Shown here one piece after another: positions 1 to 8,400 of a stretch of DNA of 64,000 nt. The stretch comes from Shimia sp049116215. Lineage in GTDB: Bacteria > Pseudomonadota > Alphaproteobacteria > Rhodobacterales > Rhodobacteraceae. Within the stretch, counting starts at the first letter, position 1. Each line of letters starts with the position of its first letter. The DNA lies in assembly GCF_049116215.1 (NCBI RefSeq), contig NZ_JAGDZB010000004.1:186001-250000 (forward strand), in the 5' to 3' direction. Both the position numbers and the translations under genes were made by a program. The notes below the pieces were generated by a model. That model saw only the letters and a program-made list of their open reading frames with translations, had not been told where the DNA came from and did not search any database.

Positions 1-1
1 G

Positions 2-28
2 CGCATGGGCGCCTTTGCTGCGGAGTAA
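2..28 (+). CDS. 3' end of an upstream gene, possibly nuoF (partial)
   Basis: Frame 2 from the window edge reads RMGAFAAE and then TAA, nine bases before the next start codon. The GGAG at 22-25 lies inside this tail and can act as the Shine-Dalgarno of the following lipoprotein gene, so the two look translationally coupled. Gene order in Rhodobacterales nuo operons makes nuoF the likely owner, but eight residues cannot prove that. Confidence 0.45.
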   Translation, partial: RMGAFAAE

Positions 29-37
29 AGACGAAGA

Positions 38-421
38 ATGCTCAAGACCAAGTTCACTTGCCAGCGGAAGACGCCAGCCATCATTGTCGGGATGCTTATT
101 GCAGCCACGGCACTATCGGGCTGTAGCGGCAACTGGCGTGCGAGCTTTAAGAGCAAGCGTGAGCGCATTGCCTTTGACGGCTTTGAGTACAAAGCGAAGG
201 CCGATCAGGTGTCCAAAGAAGAACGTGATCATTTTGAGGTGATTGTCTCCCGTGCCAACCAAAGTTTGGACGGTGCGCGGCAGGCCGGTGGCTACGAGGC
301 GGTGAAATACTGCATCAAAGAATACGGCACATCCAAAATGGATTGGGTGATCGGCCCGGAAACAGAAACAATCATCCCTGTGGATGACAAAATCAGACTC
401 GAAGGATACTGCCGCCCGTGA
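38..421 (+). CDS. small lipoprotein of unknown function inside the nuo operon
   Basis: This 127-residue protein has an N-terminal hydrophobic segment (about residues 14-28) ending in a lipobox-like LSGC, so Cys29 is the probable lipidation site. The mature part is charged and has two further cysteines (in VKYC and EGYC) that could form a disulfide. I do not recognise a named domain. It starts nine bases after the preceding TAA and lies upstream of a DUF5333-like gene and nuoG, so it is probably co-transcribed with complex I genes. A role in complex I assembly or stability is a guess from position only. Confidence 0.75.
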   Translation: MLKTKFTCQRKTPAIIVGMLIAATALSGCSGNWRASFKSKRERIAFDGFEYKAKADQVSKEERDHFEVIVSRANQSLDGARQAGGYEAVKYCIKEYGTSKMDWVIGPETETIIPVDDKIRLEGYCRP

Positions 422-479
422 TCGGTTATCCGTCATATCCCGGCTGTTATTGCCTATCACAGCGGCTTTTGCCTCTGTC

Positions 480-517
480 CTCCTTGGCAAAGGGTATCTT
501 TGCCGATGCTAAAGGAG
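480..517 (+). promoter_or_regulatory. hairpin pairing with the SD of the DUF5333-like gene
   Basis: GGCAAAG (486-492) and CTTTGCC (498-504) form a perfect 7-bp stem with a 5-nt loop. The flanking CTCCTT (480-485) is the exact complement of AAGGAG (512-517), which is the ribosome binding site for the ATG at 525. The two helices would stack across a 7-nt bulge and hide the SD. There is no T-run, so this is not a classical terminator. Confidence 0.4.
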
Positions 518-524
518 TGAGAAG

Positions 525-929
525 ATGATCCGACTGACATCTGTTTTTGTGGCCGCAACTCTGGCTTTGAGTGGCGCTGCCGTCGCCAAGCCACCTCTGC
601 GTGAAGTGAAGGAAATCAATGACCCGTTGTATTGGGCGTTGGTGGCTTTTGAGATCAGTGAACACTGCGACACTATTGAGCCGCGTAAGCTCAAGGGTGT
701 GGCTGATGGCTGGGGATTGGTGCGCAAAGCACGCAAACTTGGCTACACGGATGACGAAATCAAAGCATTCATTAAGTCGGACGAAGAGAAAGAACGCATG
801 CGCCAGCGTGGTGATGCGTTTTTGAAACACAAAGGTGTCTCTTTGGAGAATCCGGAATCTGTCTGTGCGCTTGGTCGCGCGGAAATCGAAAGAAACAGCG
901 CGATCGGCGTGTATTTGAGGGCGAAATAA
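525..929 (+). CDS. secreted DUF5333-like protein of the nuo operon
   Basis: This 134-residue protein starts with a Sec-type signal peptide (MIRLTSVFVAATLALSGAAVA, probable cleavage after AVA near residue 21). The mature part is mostly charged helix with two cysteines (SEHC and ESVC). Both the sequence and its place just upstream of nuoG match the DUF5333 proteins seen in nuo operons of Rhodobacterales. That assignment is from memory of the family, not a search. The stop is three bases from the nuoG start. The start has a strong AAAGGAG site that may be masked by a hairpin. Function is unknown. Confidence 0.8.
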   Translation: MIRLTSVFVAATLALSGAAVAKPPLREVKEINDPLYWALVAFEISEHCDTIEPRKLKGVADGWGLVRKARKLGYTDDEIKAFIKSDEEKERMRQRGDAFLKHKGVSLENPESVCALGRAEIERNSAIGVYLRAK

Positions 930-932
930 GCG

Positions 933-2945
933 ATGTCTGACCTCCGCAAGATCATCATCGACGAGACCGAAGTCGAGGTAGAGGGCGCAATGACCCTGAT
1001 CCAGGCCTGTGAAGAAGCAGGCGTGGAAATCCCGCGCTTCTGCTATCACGAACGTCTCTCGATTGCCGGCAACTGCCGCATGTGTCTTGTCGAGGTTGTG
1101 GGCGGCCCGCCCAAGCCTGCCGCCTCCTGCGCTATGCAAGTGCGTGATCTGCGCCCAGGTCCGGAAGGCCAGCCGCCGGTGGTGAAAACCAACTCGCCAA
1201 TGGTGAAAAAGGCGCGCGAAGGTGTGATGGAATTCATGCTGATCAACCACCCGCTGGATTGCCCGATCTGCGATCAGGGCGGCGAGTGTGATCTGCAGGA
1301 TCAGGCCATGGCCTATGGCATCAGCGAAAACCGCTTCAAAGAAGGCAAGCGCGCCGTGGACGATCTGGACCTCGGTCCGCTTGTGTCCACCACTATGACG
1401 CGGTGCATTTCGTGCACCCGCTGTGTACGCTTCACCACCGAAGTTGCGGGCATCACTCAGATGGGCCAGACCGGCCGTGGCGAAGACGCAGAAATCACCA
1501 GCTATCTTAACCAGACTTTGGACAGCAACCTTCAAGGCAACATCATTGACCTGTGCCCGGTAGGCGCGTTGACCTCCAAGCCGTACAGCTTCACCGCCCG
1601 TCCTTGGGAACTGACCAAGACAGAAACCATCGACGTGATGGATGCGCTTGGCTCCAACATCCGTGTGGACACAAAAGGCCGGGAAGTGATGCGGATCCTG
1701 CCGCGCAACCACGATGGCGTGAACGAAGAGTGGATTTCGGACAAAACCCGCTTTGTCTGGGACGGCCTGCGCCGCCAGCGTCTGGATCAGCCTTACGTGC
1801 GTGTGGACGGCAAGCTGAAACCGGCCACGTGGGGGGAGGCGCTTGCCGCCACCGCTGACGTGATGAAAGGCAAAAAGGTTGCCGCGCTGGTCGGGGATCT
1901 TGCCCCAACCGAGGCGGTCTTTGCGCTCAAGCAGTTGGTCGAAGGTCTTGACGGCTCCATCGAATGCCGCACCAACGGCGCGCCACTGCCTACGGACAAC
2001 CGTTCGGCCTATGTGGGCAACGCCTCTATCGAAGACATCGAGACCGCAAAAGAAATCTACCTGGTTGGCACCAACCCGCGCGACGAGGCGCCGGTGCTGA
2101 ATGCCCGCATTCGCAAGGCTTGGACCAAAGGTGCCAACGTTACCGTGATCGGCCAGTCCGACATGGATCTGACCTATGACTATGCCGTTGCCGGCCCCGG
2201 CCGTGCGCCGCTGGCCAAGTTGGTCGCCACTGCAGAACCAAAAGACGGTGTGGTGGTGATCGTCGGCCAAGGGGCGCTTGGAGAAGGCGATGCCGTGGCC
2301 GTGCTGAGCCAATGTATGGCAGTCACCGAGAAGATGGGTGGCAAAATGCTGGTGTTGCACACCGCCGCGTCGCGCGTGGGTGCACTGGATGTGGGCGCGG
2401 TGACCGAAGGCGGGATGACCAAGGCGCTAGAGGGTGCTGAGGTGGTTTTCAATCTAGGCGCCGACGAAGTCGAAATCGCCGACGGTCCGATCGTGATTTA
2501 TCAGGGGAGCCATGGAGATCGTGGCGCACATCGCGCAGACGTGATCCTGCCCGCGGCGGCTTACACCGAAGAAAACGGCCTGTTTGTGAACACCGAAGGT
2601 CGTCCTCAGTTGTCTATGCGCGCCGGGTTTGCACCGGGCCAAGCTAAGGAAAACTGGGCGATCTTGCGGGCGCTGAGCGCCGAACTGGATGCGCCATTGG
2701 CCTATGATAGCCTTGCTCAGCTGCGTCAGGCGCTCGTGGCCGCGGTGCCGCACCTGAAACAGATCGACCAAGTTGTCGAAAACGAGTGGCAACCAATCGC
2801 GCCTATCGAGTTGAAAAATGGCCGCTTCCCGGCGGTCGTAACCGACTTCTACCTGACCAACCCCATCGCCCGCGCCAGCACGCTGATGGCAGAGCTTTCT
2901 GCCGCTGCCAAAGCGCGCAACAACGCCAAAATCGCTGCGGAATAA
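933..2945 (+). CDS. nuoG: NADH-quinone oxidoreductase subunit G
   Basis: NuoG (670 residues) is the large Fe-S subunit of the peripheral arm of complex I and carries electrons between the NADH site and the quinone module. The N-terminal ferredoxin-like domain has 2Fe-2S ligands C37, C48, C51 and C66. A His-Cys3 4Fe-4S motif follows at H106, C110, C113 and C119, and a second 4Fe-4S set at C158, C161, C164 and C208. The rest is a molybdopterin-oxidoreductase-like fold. The length is close to Paracoccus/mitochondrial-type subunits and shorter than the E. coli form. It lies three bases after the DUF5333-like gene and ten before a lipoprotein gene, in one operon. Confidence 0.97.
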   Translation: MSDLRKIIIDETEVEVEGAMTLIQACEEAGVEIPRFCYHERLSIAGNCRMCLVEVVGGPPKPAASCAMQVRDLRPGPEGQPPVVKTNSPMVKKAREGVMEFMLINHPLDCPICDQGGECDLQDQAMAYGISENRFKEGKRAVDDLDLGPLVSTTMTRCISCTRCVRFTTEVAGITQMGQTGRGEDAEITSYLNQTLDSNLQGNIIDLCPVGALTSKPYSFTARPWELTKTETIDVMDALGSNIRVDTKGREVMRILPRNHDGVNEEWISDKTRFVWDGLRRQRLDQPYVRVDGKLKPATWGEALAATADVMKGKKVAALVGDLAPTEAVFALKQLVEGLDGSIECRTNGAPLPTDNRSAYVGNASIEDIETAKEIYLVGTNPRDEAPVLNARIRKAWTKGANVTVIGQSDMDLTYDYAVAGPGRAPLAKLVATAEPKDGVVVIVGQGALGEGDAVAVLSQCMAVTEKMGGKMLVLHTAASRVGALDVGAVTEGGMTKALEGAEVVFNLGADEVEIADGPIVIYQGSHGDRGAHRADVILPAAAYTEENGLFVNTEGRPQLSMRAGFAPGQAKENWAILRALSAELDAPLAYDSLAQLRQALVAAVPHLKQIDQVVENEWQPIAPIELKNGRFPAVVTDFYLTNPIARASTLMAELSAAAKARNNAKIAAE

Positions 2946-2954
2946 GCCAAACAC

Positions 2955-3371
2955 ATGACTTTCACGCGTCCTCATATCTTGCTTGCTTCGGCCGCTTTGG
3001 CTGGGCTTTCGGCCTGCACGCCGCACCCCGAGACGGATGTGATGCGTGAGGATATGGCGTTTGAGCCAAAGTATGCAGGCGTGGACACCCGACTGCTGGA
3101 AGGCGATTTGGTGAACTTTCACGTCGCCATGACCGGCGCGCGCGATGAGAAAGACGTGCATGCCTACGCGGCATGTGCAGCGGCCCAATATGCGCTCATT
3201 CGCGGCTTTGGCTTTGCGCGGCATGTGCGTACAACAACAGATAATCAGGGCGACCTGTGGTCAGGGGATGCGGTTTACACCATCTCTGCCGCGCTGCCCC
3301 GTGGTCTCAAAACAATTGACGCTGAAGTCATTGTCGCGAACTGCGAAGACAACGGAATACCTACGGTGTGA
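2955..3371 (+). CDS. small lipoprotein between nuoG and nuoH
   Basis: This 138-residue protein has a signal peptide and lipobox LSAC (Cys21). The mature part contains a CAAAQYALIRGFGFARHVRT segment followed by a beta-rich end (AVYTISAALPRGLK..) and a cysteine in IVANCEDNG. I do not recognise a named family, though short lipoproteins at this position are common in Rhodobacterales nuo operons. It is spaced 9 bp after nuoG and 6 bp before nuoH, so it is co-transcribed. The function is not known. Placement suggests a periplasmic role near complex I, which is inference. Confidence 0.75.
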   Translation: MTFTRPHILLASAALAGLSACTPHPETDVMREDMAFEPKYAGVDTRLLEGDLVNFHVAMTGARDEKDVHAYAACAAAQYALIRGFGFARHVRTTTDNQGDLWSGDAVYTISAALPRGLKTIDAEVIVANCEDNGIPTV

Positions 3372-3377
3372 GGACCC

Positions 3378-4418
3378 ATGACTGAATTCTTTACCACCAC
3401 GAACCTCGGCATCTTGCTCCTGACTTTGGGGCAGGTGCTGGCGGTTGTCGTGCCGCTTTTGGTGGCGCTGGCATTCCTGCTGTATGCCGACCGGAAAATC
3501 TGGGCTGCTGTGCAACTGCGCCGGGGGCCAAACGTCGTGGGTGTTTTTGGCCTGCTGCAAAGCTTTGCGGATTTCATCAAATACGCGGTGAAAGAGATCG
3601 TCTATCCGGCAGGCTCGGACAAGGTGGTCTTCCTGCTCGCACCGATGGTCAGCTTGGTCATGGCGCTGATCGCCTGGGCTGTGATCCCGTTCAACGACGG
3701 CTGGGTGGTGTCAGACATCAACGTCGCCATTCTCTACGTGATGGCGGTCAGCTCGTTGGAAGTTTACGGCGTGATCATGGGCGGTTGGGCGTCCAACTCC
3801 AAATACCCGTTCTTGGGCTCGCTGCGCTCTGCCGCGCAGATGATCTCTTACGAAGTCTCTCTTGGCCTGATCATCATTGGTGTGATCATCACCACCGGTT
3901 CGATGAACTTCGGAGACATTGTGAACGCACAGGACGGCAACTACGGCATTTTCAGCTGGTACTGGCTGCCACACTTCCCAATGATGTTCCTCTTCCTGAT
4001 CTCGGCTATGGCGGAAACCAACCGCCCACCGTTTGACCTTCCCGAAGCGGAATCCGAACTCGTTGCAGGCTATCAGGTGGAATACTCCTCCACACCGTTC
4101 CTGCTGTTTATGATCGGTGAATATGTCGCCATCGTGCTGATGTGCGCGCTAGTGTCTCTGCTGTTCCTCGGCGGTTGGCTCTCCCCAATCCCGGGTCTGC
4201 CAGACGGCATTATCTGGATGCTGCTGAAGATCTGCTTTGTGTTCTTCATCTTCTCGATGGTGAAAGCCATCTCCCCGCGCTACCGCTACGACCAGCTGAT
4301 GCGCATCGGTTGGAAAGTCTTCCTGCCCATGTCCCTGATCTGGGTGGTGCTGGTGTCGTTCCTTGCGAAATTTGAACTCTTCGGCGGTGCCTACGCCCGC
4401 TGGGCCATCGGAGGCTGA
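3378..4418 (+). CDS. nuoH: NADH-quinone oxidoreductase subunit H
   Basis: NuoH (346 residues, typical length) is the membrane subunit at the joint between the two arms of complex I and shapes the quinone-binding chamber. Visible family marks are the N-terminal RKIWAAVQLRRGPNVVGVFG loop, the acidic loop AMAETNRPPFDLPEAESELV and about eight hydrophobic segments. The start follows a GAGGACC stretch. The stop overlaps the spacing to nuoI by only one base (TGATATG), so translation is coupled. Confidence 0.98.
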   Translation: MTEFFTTTNLGILLLTLGQVLAVVVPLLVALAFLLYADRKIWAAVQLRRGPNVVGVFGLLQSFADFIKYAVKEIVYPAGSDKVVFLLAPMVSLVMALIAWAVIPFNDGWVVSDINVAILYVMAVSSLEVYGVIMGGWASNSKYPFLGSLRSAAQMISYEVSLGLIIIGVIITTGSMNFGDIVNAQDGNYGIFSWYWLPHFPMMFLFLISAMAETNRPPFDLPEAESELVAGYQVEYSSTPFLLFMIGEYVAIVLMCALVSLLFLGGWLSPIPGLPDGIIWMLLKICFVFFIFSMVKAISPRYRYDQLMRIGWKVFLPMSLIWVVLVSFLAKFELFGGAYARWAIGG

Positions 4419-4419
4419 T

Positions 4420-4914
4420 ATGACGGCAATCGACTATAAACGCGCCGCTGGCTACTTCCTGCTGAAGGACTTCTTGGGCGGTTTCAAACTGGGCATGAAG
4501 TACTTCTTCAAACCCAAGGCCACCGTGAACTACCCACACGAAAAAGGTCCGCTGTCGCCACGTTTCCGCGGTGAGCACGCGCTGCGCCGTTATCCCAACG
4601 GCGAAGAGCGTTGCATTGCCTGTAAGCTGTGCGAAGCGATCTGCCCGGCACAAGCGATTACCATTGACGCCGAACCGCGCGAAGATGGCTCCCGTCGCAC
4701 CACGCGCTATGACATCGACATGACCAAATGCATCTACTGTGGTTTCTGCCAAGAGGCCTGCCCGGTGGACGCGATTGTCGAAGGGCCAAACTTTGAATTT
4801 GCCACCGAAACCCGCGAAGAGCTGTTCTACGACAAAGAGAAGCTGCTGGAAAACGGCGCCCGTTGGGAAGCCGAGATTGCACGTAATCTCGAAATCGACG
4901 CGCCGTATCGCTGA
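4420..4914 (+). CDS. nuoI: NADH-quinone oxidoreductase subunit I
   Basis: NuoI (164 residues) carries two 4Fe-4S clusters that pass electrons towards quinone. Ligands are C65, C68, C71 and C75, then C104, C107, C110 and C114, the classic double ferredoxin CxxCxxCxxxCP pattern. I chose the ATG at 4420, giving MTAIDYKRAAGYF, because it sits one base after the nuoH stop and matches the usual N-terminus. An in-frame ATG at 4363 would run through the end of nuoH. Confidence 0.97.
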   Translation: MTAIDYKRAAGYFLLKDFLGGFKLGMKYFFKPKATVNYPHEKGPLSPRFRGEHALRRYPNGEERCIACKLCEAICPAQAITIDAEPREDGSRRTTRYDIDMTKCIYCGFCQEACPVDAIVEGPNFEFATETREELFYDKEKLLENGARWEAEIARNLEIDAPYR

Positions 4915-4931
4915 GTTAGGAACCTAGGACC

Positions 4932-5339
4932 ATGAGCGACAGCAAAAACCCATATCAGGCGATGTTCGCCCAGTATCAGGAGATGGCGAAGTCCTTCAAT
5001 CCTGCGCTGGAAAGCTTCACGCCCAAAGGGTTTGAGGCGCTCTGGCCCACCATGCCCAAGGACGTCATGGAGATGTTCTTTGGCAACTCGATGAACAAAG
5101 GCGGCTTGGATGCCAAAACCCGCCTGCTGCTGACACTTGGCGCGCTCACCATGTTGGGTGCCCAGGCAGACGCACAAATCCGCCTCACACTCCGCCATCT
5201 GGTGGAAGTCGGGGCCACAAAACAAGAAATCGTGGAGACCATCGGCCAAATGTCGATGTTCGCCGGTATTCCCGCCACCACCCGCGCCATGGAACTGGTG
5301 CAGGAGGTCCTGGCGGACAAAGAGGGAAGTGACACATGA
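4932..5339 (+). CDS. cysteine-free carboxymuconolactone decarboxylase-like protein
   Basis: This 135-residue, all-helical protein resembles the carboxymuconolactone decarboxylase/AhpD fold: a KTRLLLTLGALTMLG helix followed by RHLVEVGATKQEIVETIGQM. AhpD-type peroxidase activity needs a CxxC pair, but this protein contains no cysteine, so it cannot be a redox-active AhpD. It lies between nuoI and nuoJ and overlaps nuoJ by 4 bp. Genes of this kind recur at this place in Rhodobacterales, which suggests a structural or assembly role with complex I. That role is inferred, not shown. Confidence 0.8.
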   Translation: MSDSKNPYQAMFAQYQEMAKSFNPALESFTPKGFEALWPTMPKDVMEMFFGNSMNKGGLDAKTRLLLTLGALTMLGAQADAQIRLTLRHLVEVGATKQEIVETIGQMSMFAGIPATTRAMELVQEVLADKEGSDT

Positions 5340-5944
5340 CCATCGCGGATTATGCATTTTGGTTGTTTTCGATCTGTGTGATCGTCGGCGGCTTTTGCAC
5401 CGTCATCAGCCGCAACCCGGTGCACTCGGTGCTGTGGTTGATCATGGCGTTTCTTAGCGCCGCGGGCCTGTTTGTGCTGCTGGGCGCAGAGTTTGTCGCG
5501 ATGCTGCTGATCATCGTCTATGTCGGGGCGGTCGCCGTGCTCTTCCTGTTTGTGGTGATGATGCTGGATGTCGACTTTGCCGAACTCAAGGCAGGCATGG
5601 CGCAATATTTGCCACTCTCTCTCCTGATTGGTGCGATCCTTTTGATGCAACTGGGGATCGTTTTTGGGCCTTGGGAGTTTGCCGACACCGCGCAAAGCCT
5701 GCGCGCAGCCCCAACACCTACTGACACCCACAACACCGCAGCGCTGGGTCTGATCCTTTACGATCAGTACTTCCTGCTGTTCCAACTGTCCGGCCTGATC
5801 CTGCTGGTCGCGATGATCGGCGCAATTGTGCTGACCCTGCGCCACCGCAAAGACGTGAAGCGCCAGAACGTGCTGGAGCAGATGTGGCGTGACCCAGCCG
5901 ACTCGATGGAATTGAAAGACGTAAAACCGGGGCAGGGGCTCTAA
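5336..5944 (+). CDS. nuoJ: NADH-quinone oxidoreductase subunit J
   Basis: NuoJ (202 residues) is a membrane-arm subunit with five predicted transmembrane segments. The conserved third segment GAEFVAMLLIIVYVGAVAVL is intact; it contains the glycine and tyrosine region around the pi-bulge that couples redox to proton pumping. The gene begins inside the stop of the CMD-like gene (4-bp overlap). A 38-bp gap holding GAACCGAGGGACC precedes nuoK. Confidence 0.96.
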   Translation: MTIADYAFWLFSICVIVGGFCTVISRNPVHSVLWLIMAFLSAAGLFVLLGAEFVAMLLIIVYVGAVAVLFLFVVMMLDVDFAELKAGMAQYLPLSLLIGAILLMQLGIVFGPWEFADTAQSLRAAPTPTDTHNTAALGLILYDQYFLLFQLSGLILLVAMIGAIVLTLRHRKDVKRQNVLEQMWRDPADSMELKDVKPGQGL

Positions 5945-5982
5945 GCCCGCCTGAAGAGATAAAAAGAACCGAGGGACCAAAT

Positions 5983-6288
5983 ATGATTGGTTTGGAACAC
6001 TACCTAGGCGTGGCGGCGACGCTCTTCGTCATCGGCATTTTCGGCCTCTTCCTGAACCGGAAGAACATCATCATTCTGTTGATGTCGATTGAACTCATCC
6101 TGCTGTCTGTGAACATCAACCTGGTGGCGTTCTCATCCTTCTTGGGTGACCTCACTGGACAGGTTTTCGCGCTCTTCGTGATGACCGTGGCGGCTGCAGA
6201 AGCAGCCATTGGCCTGGCGATCCTGGTCTCCTTCTTCCGCAACCGTGGCACCATCGCGGTCGAAGACGTCAACGTGATGAAAGGCTAA
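5983..6288 (+). CDS. nuoK: NADH-quinone oxidoreductase subunit K
   Basis: NuoK (101 residues, exact family length) has three transmembrane helices. The glutamate in the second helix (SIELILLSVNINLVAFS) and the one in the third (AAAEAAIGLAILV) are the two conserved acidic residues of the proton path. It starts MIGLEHYLGVAATLFVIGIFG and is separated from nuoL by 6 bp. Confidence 0.97.
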   Translation: MIGLEHYLGVAATLFVIGIFGLFLNRKNIIILLMSIELILLSVNINLVAFSSFLGDLTGQVFALFVMTVAAAEAAIGLAILVSFFRNRGTIAVEDVNVMKG

Positions 6289-6294
6289 GCGATC

Positions 6295-8400
6295 ATGGAA
6301 ACGTTTATTCTCTTTGGGCCGCTGGTTGGCGCCCTGATCGCTGGCTTCGGTTGGCGGTTGATCGGTGAAAAAGCCGCACAATACCTGACAACCGCGATCT
6401 TGTTCTGGGCCTGTTTGCTGAGCTGGATTGTGTTCCTCGGCCTTGACGCCTCGCAGGTCAAACAAATCCATGTGTTGGACTTCATCCAATCGGGCCACCT
6501 CGACACCGCTTGGTCCATCCGCGTCGATCGCCTGACCGCGATCATGTTGATTGTTGTGACTTCGGTTTCTGCCCTCGTGCACCTCTACTCCATTGGCTAC
6601 ATGGCGCATGACGAGCATTGGACCGAAGACGAGAACTACAAAGCACGTTTCTTCGCGTATCTGTCTTTCTTTACCTTCACCATGCTGATGCTGGTGACTG
6701 CCGACAACCTGTTACAGATGTTCTTCGGCTGGGAAGGTGTGGGCGTCGCGTCTTACTTGCTCATTGGGTTCTACTACAAAAAACCGTCCGCCAACGCTGC
6801 CGCGATCAAAGCCTTTGTGGTCAACCGTGTCGGTGACTTCGGCTTCTTGCTGGGCATCTTTGCCATTTACATGCTGACCGACAGCATCAATTTTGACGAC
6901 ATCTTTGCCGCGGCACCTGCGCTGGCGGAAATGGAATTGCACTTCCTGTGGCGGGATTGGAATGCGGCCAACCTGATTGCGTTCTTGCTGTTCATCGGCG
7001 CAATGGGCAAATCGGCACAGCTGTTCCTGCACACTTGGTTGCCCGACGCGATGGAAGGTCCGACGCCTGTGTCCGCGCTGATCCACGCCGCAACCATGGT
7101 GACCGCGGGTGTCTTCCTTGTGTCTCGTATGTCGCCGCTGATCGAATACGCAGGTGACACCAAAGCGTTCATCGTCTTCATCGGCGCTTCAACTGCCTTT
7201 GTGGCGGCCACCATTGGCCTCGTGCAGAACGACATCAAACGCGTGATTGCTTACTCAACCATGTCTCAGCTGGGCTACATGTTTGTGGCTGCCGGCGTTG
7301 GTGTTTACTCCGCCGCGATGTTCCACCTGTTCACGCACGCTTTCTTCAAGGCGATGTTGTTCCTGGGCGCGGGCTCGGTGATCCACGCGATGCACCACGA
7401 GCAGGACATGCGCAACTACGGTGGTCTGCGCAAGAAGATCCCCTATACCTTCTGGGCGATGATGATCGGTACGCTGGCGATCACCGGCGTTGGCATCCCG
7501 CTGACCCACATTGGTTTTGCTGGCTTCCTGTCCAAAGACGCAATAATTGAAAGCGCCTGGGCCGGCACCGCAGGGGGCTACGGCTTCTGGATGCTGGTCA
7601 TCGCAGCCATGCTCACCAGCTTCTACAGCTGGCGATTGATCTTTTTGACCTTCTTTGGTGAGGCGCGCGGCAACAAACACACGCATGATCACGCGCATGA
7701 AAGCCCGATGGTCATGTTGATCCCTCTGGGCGTTCTGTCCTTGGGTGCGATCTTTGCCGGGATGATTTGGTTTGGCTCCTTCTTTGGCGACCATGAAACG
7801 GTGAACAAATTCTACGGCGTACCATCGCACCATGCGGAAAGCAGCGAAGGTCACGGCGAAGAGGCTGCCCATGGTGATGACCATGCCAAAGACGAGACGC
7901 ATGGCGATGATCACGCCGCTGCGAAAGATGCGCATCACGGCGAAGCACCAAAAGGCGCGATCTTCACCCATCCAGACAACCATGTGATGGACGACGCGCA
8001 CCATGCCCCAAAATGGGTCAAGGTGAGCCCCTTCATCGCTATGGTCATTGGTCTGGTGTTTGCCCTGTGGTTCTATATTTGGAACCCATCCATGCCGGCA
8101 CGTGCCGCTGAGGCGCAGCGTCCACTCTACCTGTTCCTGTTGAACAAGTGGTACTTTGACGAAGCCTACAACTTCCTATTTGTACGCCCTGCCGCCGCCA
8201 TTGGCCGCTTCCTGTGGAAACGTGGGGACGGTGACGTGATTGATGGTTCTCTTAATGGGATTGCGATGGGCTTTGTGCCGATGCTCACCCGTCTCGCGGG
8301 CCGTGCCCAAACCGGTTACGTCTTTACCTATGCCCTAGCCATGGTGATCGGCATCGTTGCCCTCATCACCCTGATGACGCTCAGCGGAGGAGCGCACTAA
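6295..8400 (+). CDS. nuoL: NADH-quinone oxidoreductase subunit L with His-rich loop
   Basis: NuoL (701 residues) is the distal antiporter-like proton-pumping subunit with the long lateral helix. Core motifs are present: FFGWEGVGVASYLLIGFYY, the lysine-containing GAMGKSAQLFLHTWLPDAM and AATMVTAGVFL. Residues about 461-567 form an unusually hydrophilic loop rich in His, Asp and Glu, with repeats such as HGDDHA. This is longer than in E. coli NuoL and lies between the antiporter core and the C-terminal helices. The stop and the nuoM start share one base (TAATG). Confidence 0.97.
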   Translation: METFILFGPLVGALIAGFGWRLIGEKAAQYLTTAILFWACLLSWIVFLGLDASQVKQIHVLDFIQSGHLDTAWSIRVDRLTAIMLIVVTSVSALVHLYSIGYMAHDEHWTEDENYKARFFAYLSFFTFTMLMLVTADNLLQMFFGWEGVGVASYLLIGFYYKKPSANAAAIKAFVVNRVGDFGFLLGIFAIYMLTDSINFDDIFAAAPALAEMELHFLWRDWNAANLIAFLLFIGAMGKSAQLFLHTWLPDAMEGPTPVSALIHAATMVTAGVFLVSRMSPLIEYAGDTKAFIVFIGASTAFVAATIGLVQNDIKRVIAYSTMSQLGYMFVAAGVGVYSAAMFHLFTHAFFKAMLFLGAGSVIHAMHHEQDMRNYGGLRKKIPYTFWAMMIGTLAITGVGIPLTHIGFAGFLSKDAIIESAWAGTAGGYGFWMLVIAAMLTSFYSWRLIFLTFFGEARGNKHTHDHAHESPMVMLIPLGVLSLGAIFAGMIWFGSFFGDHETVNKFYGVPSHHAESSEGHGEEAAHGDDHAKDETHGDDHAAAKDAHHGEAPKGAIFTHPDNHVMDDAHHAPKWVKVSPFIAMVIGLVFALWFYIWNPSMPARAAEAQRPLYLFLLNKWYFDEAYNFLFVRPAAAIGRFLWKRGDGDVIDGSLNGIAMGFVPMLTRLAGRAQTGYVFTYALAMVIGIVALITLMTLSGGAH

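Noticed and set aside
447..2360. 637-codon open frame antisense to nuoG
   Set aside because: It mirrors nuoG, has a composition rich in His, Arg and Gln typical of antisense frames in high-GC DNA, and shows no recognisable domain.
7681..7995. repeats of CATGATGACCATGCC type in nuoL
   Set aside because: They encode the His/Asp-rich loop and are not separate DNA elements.
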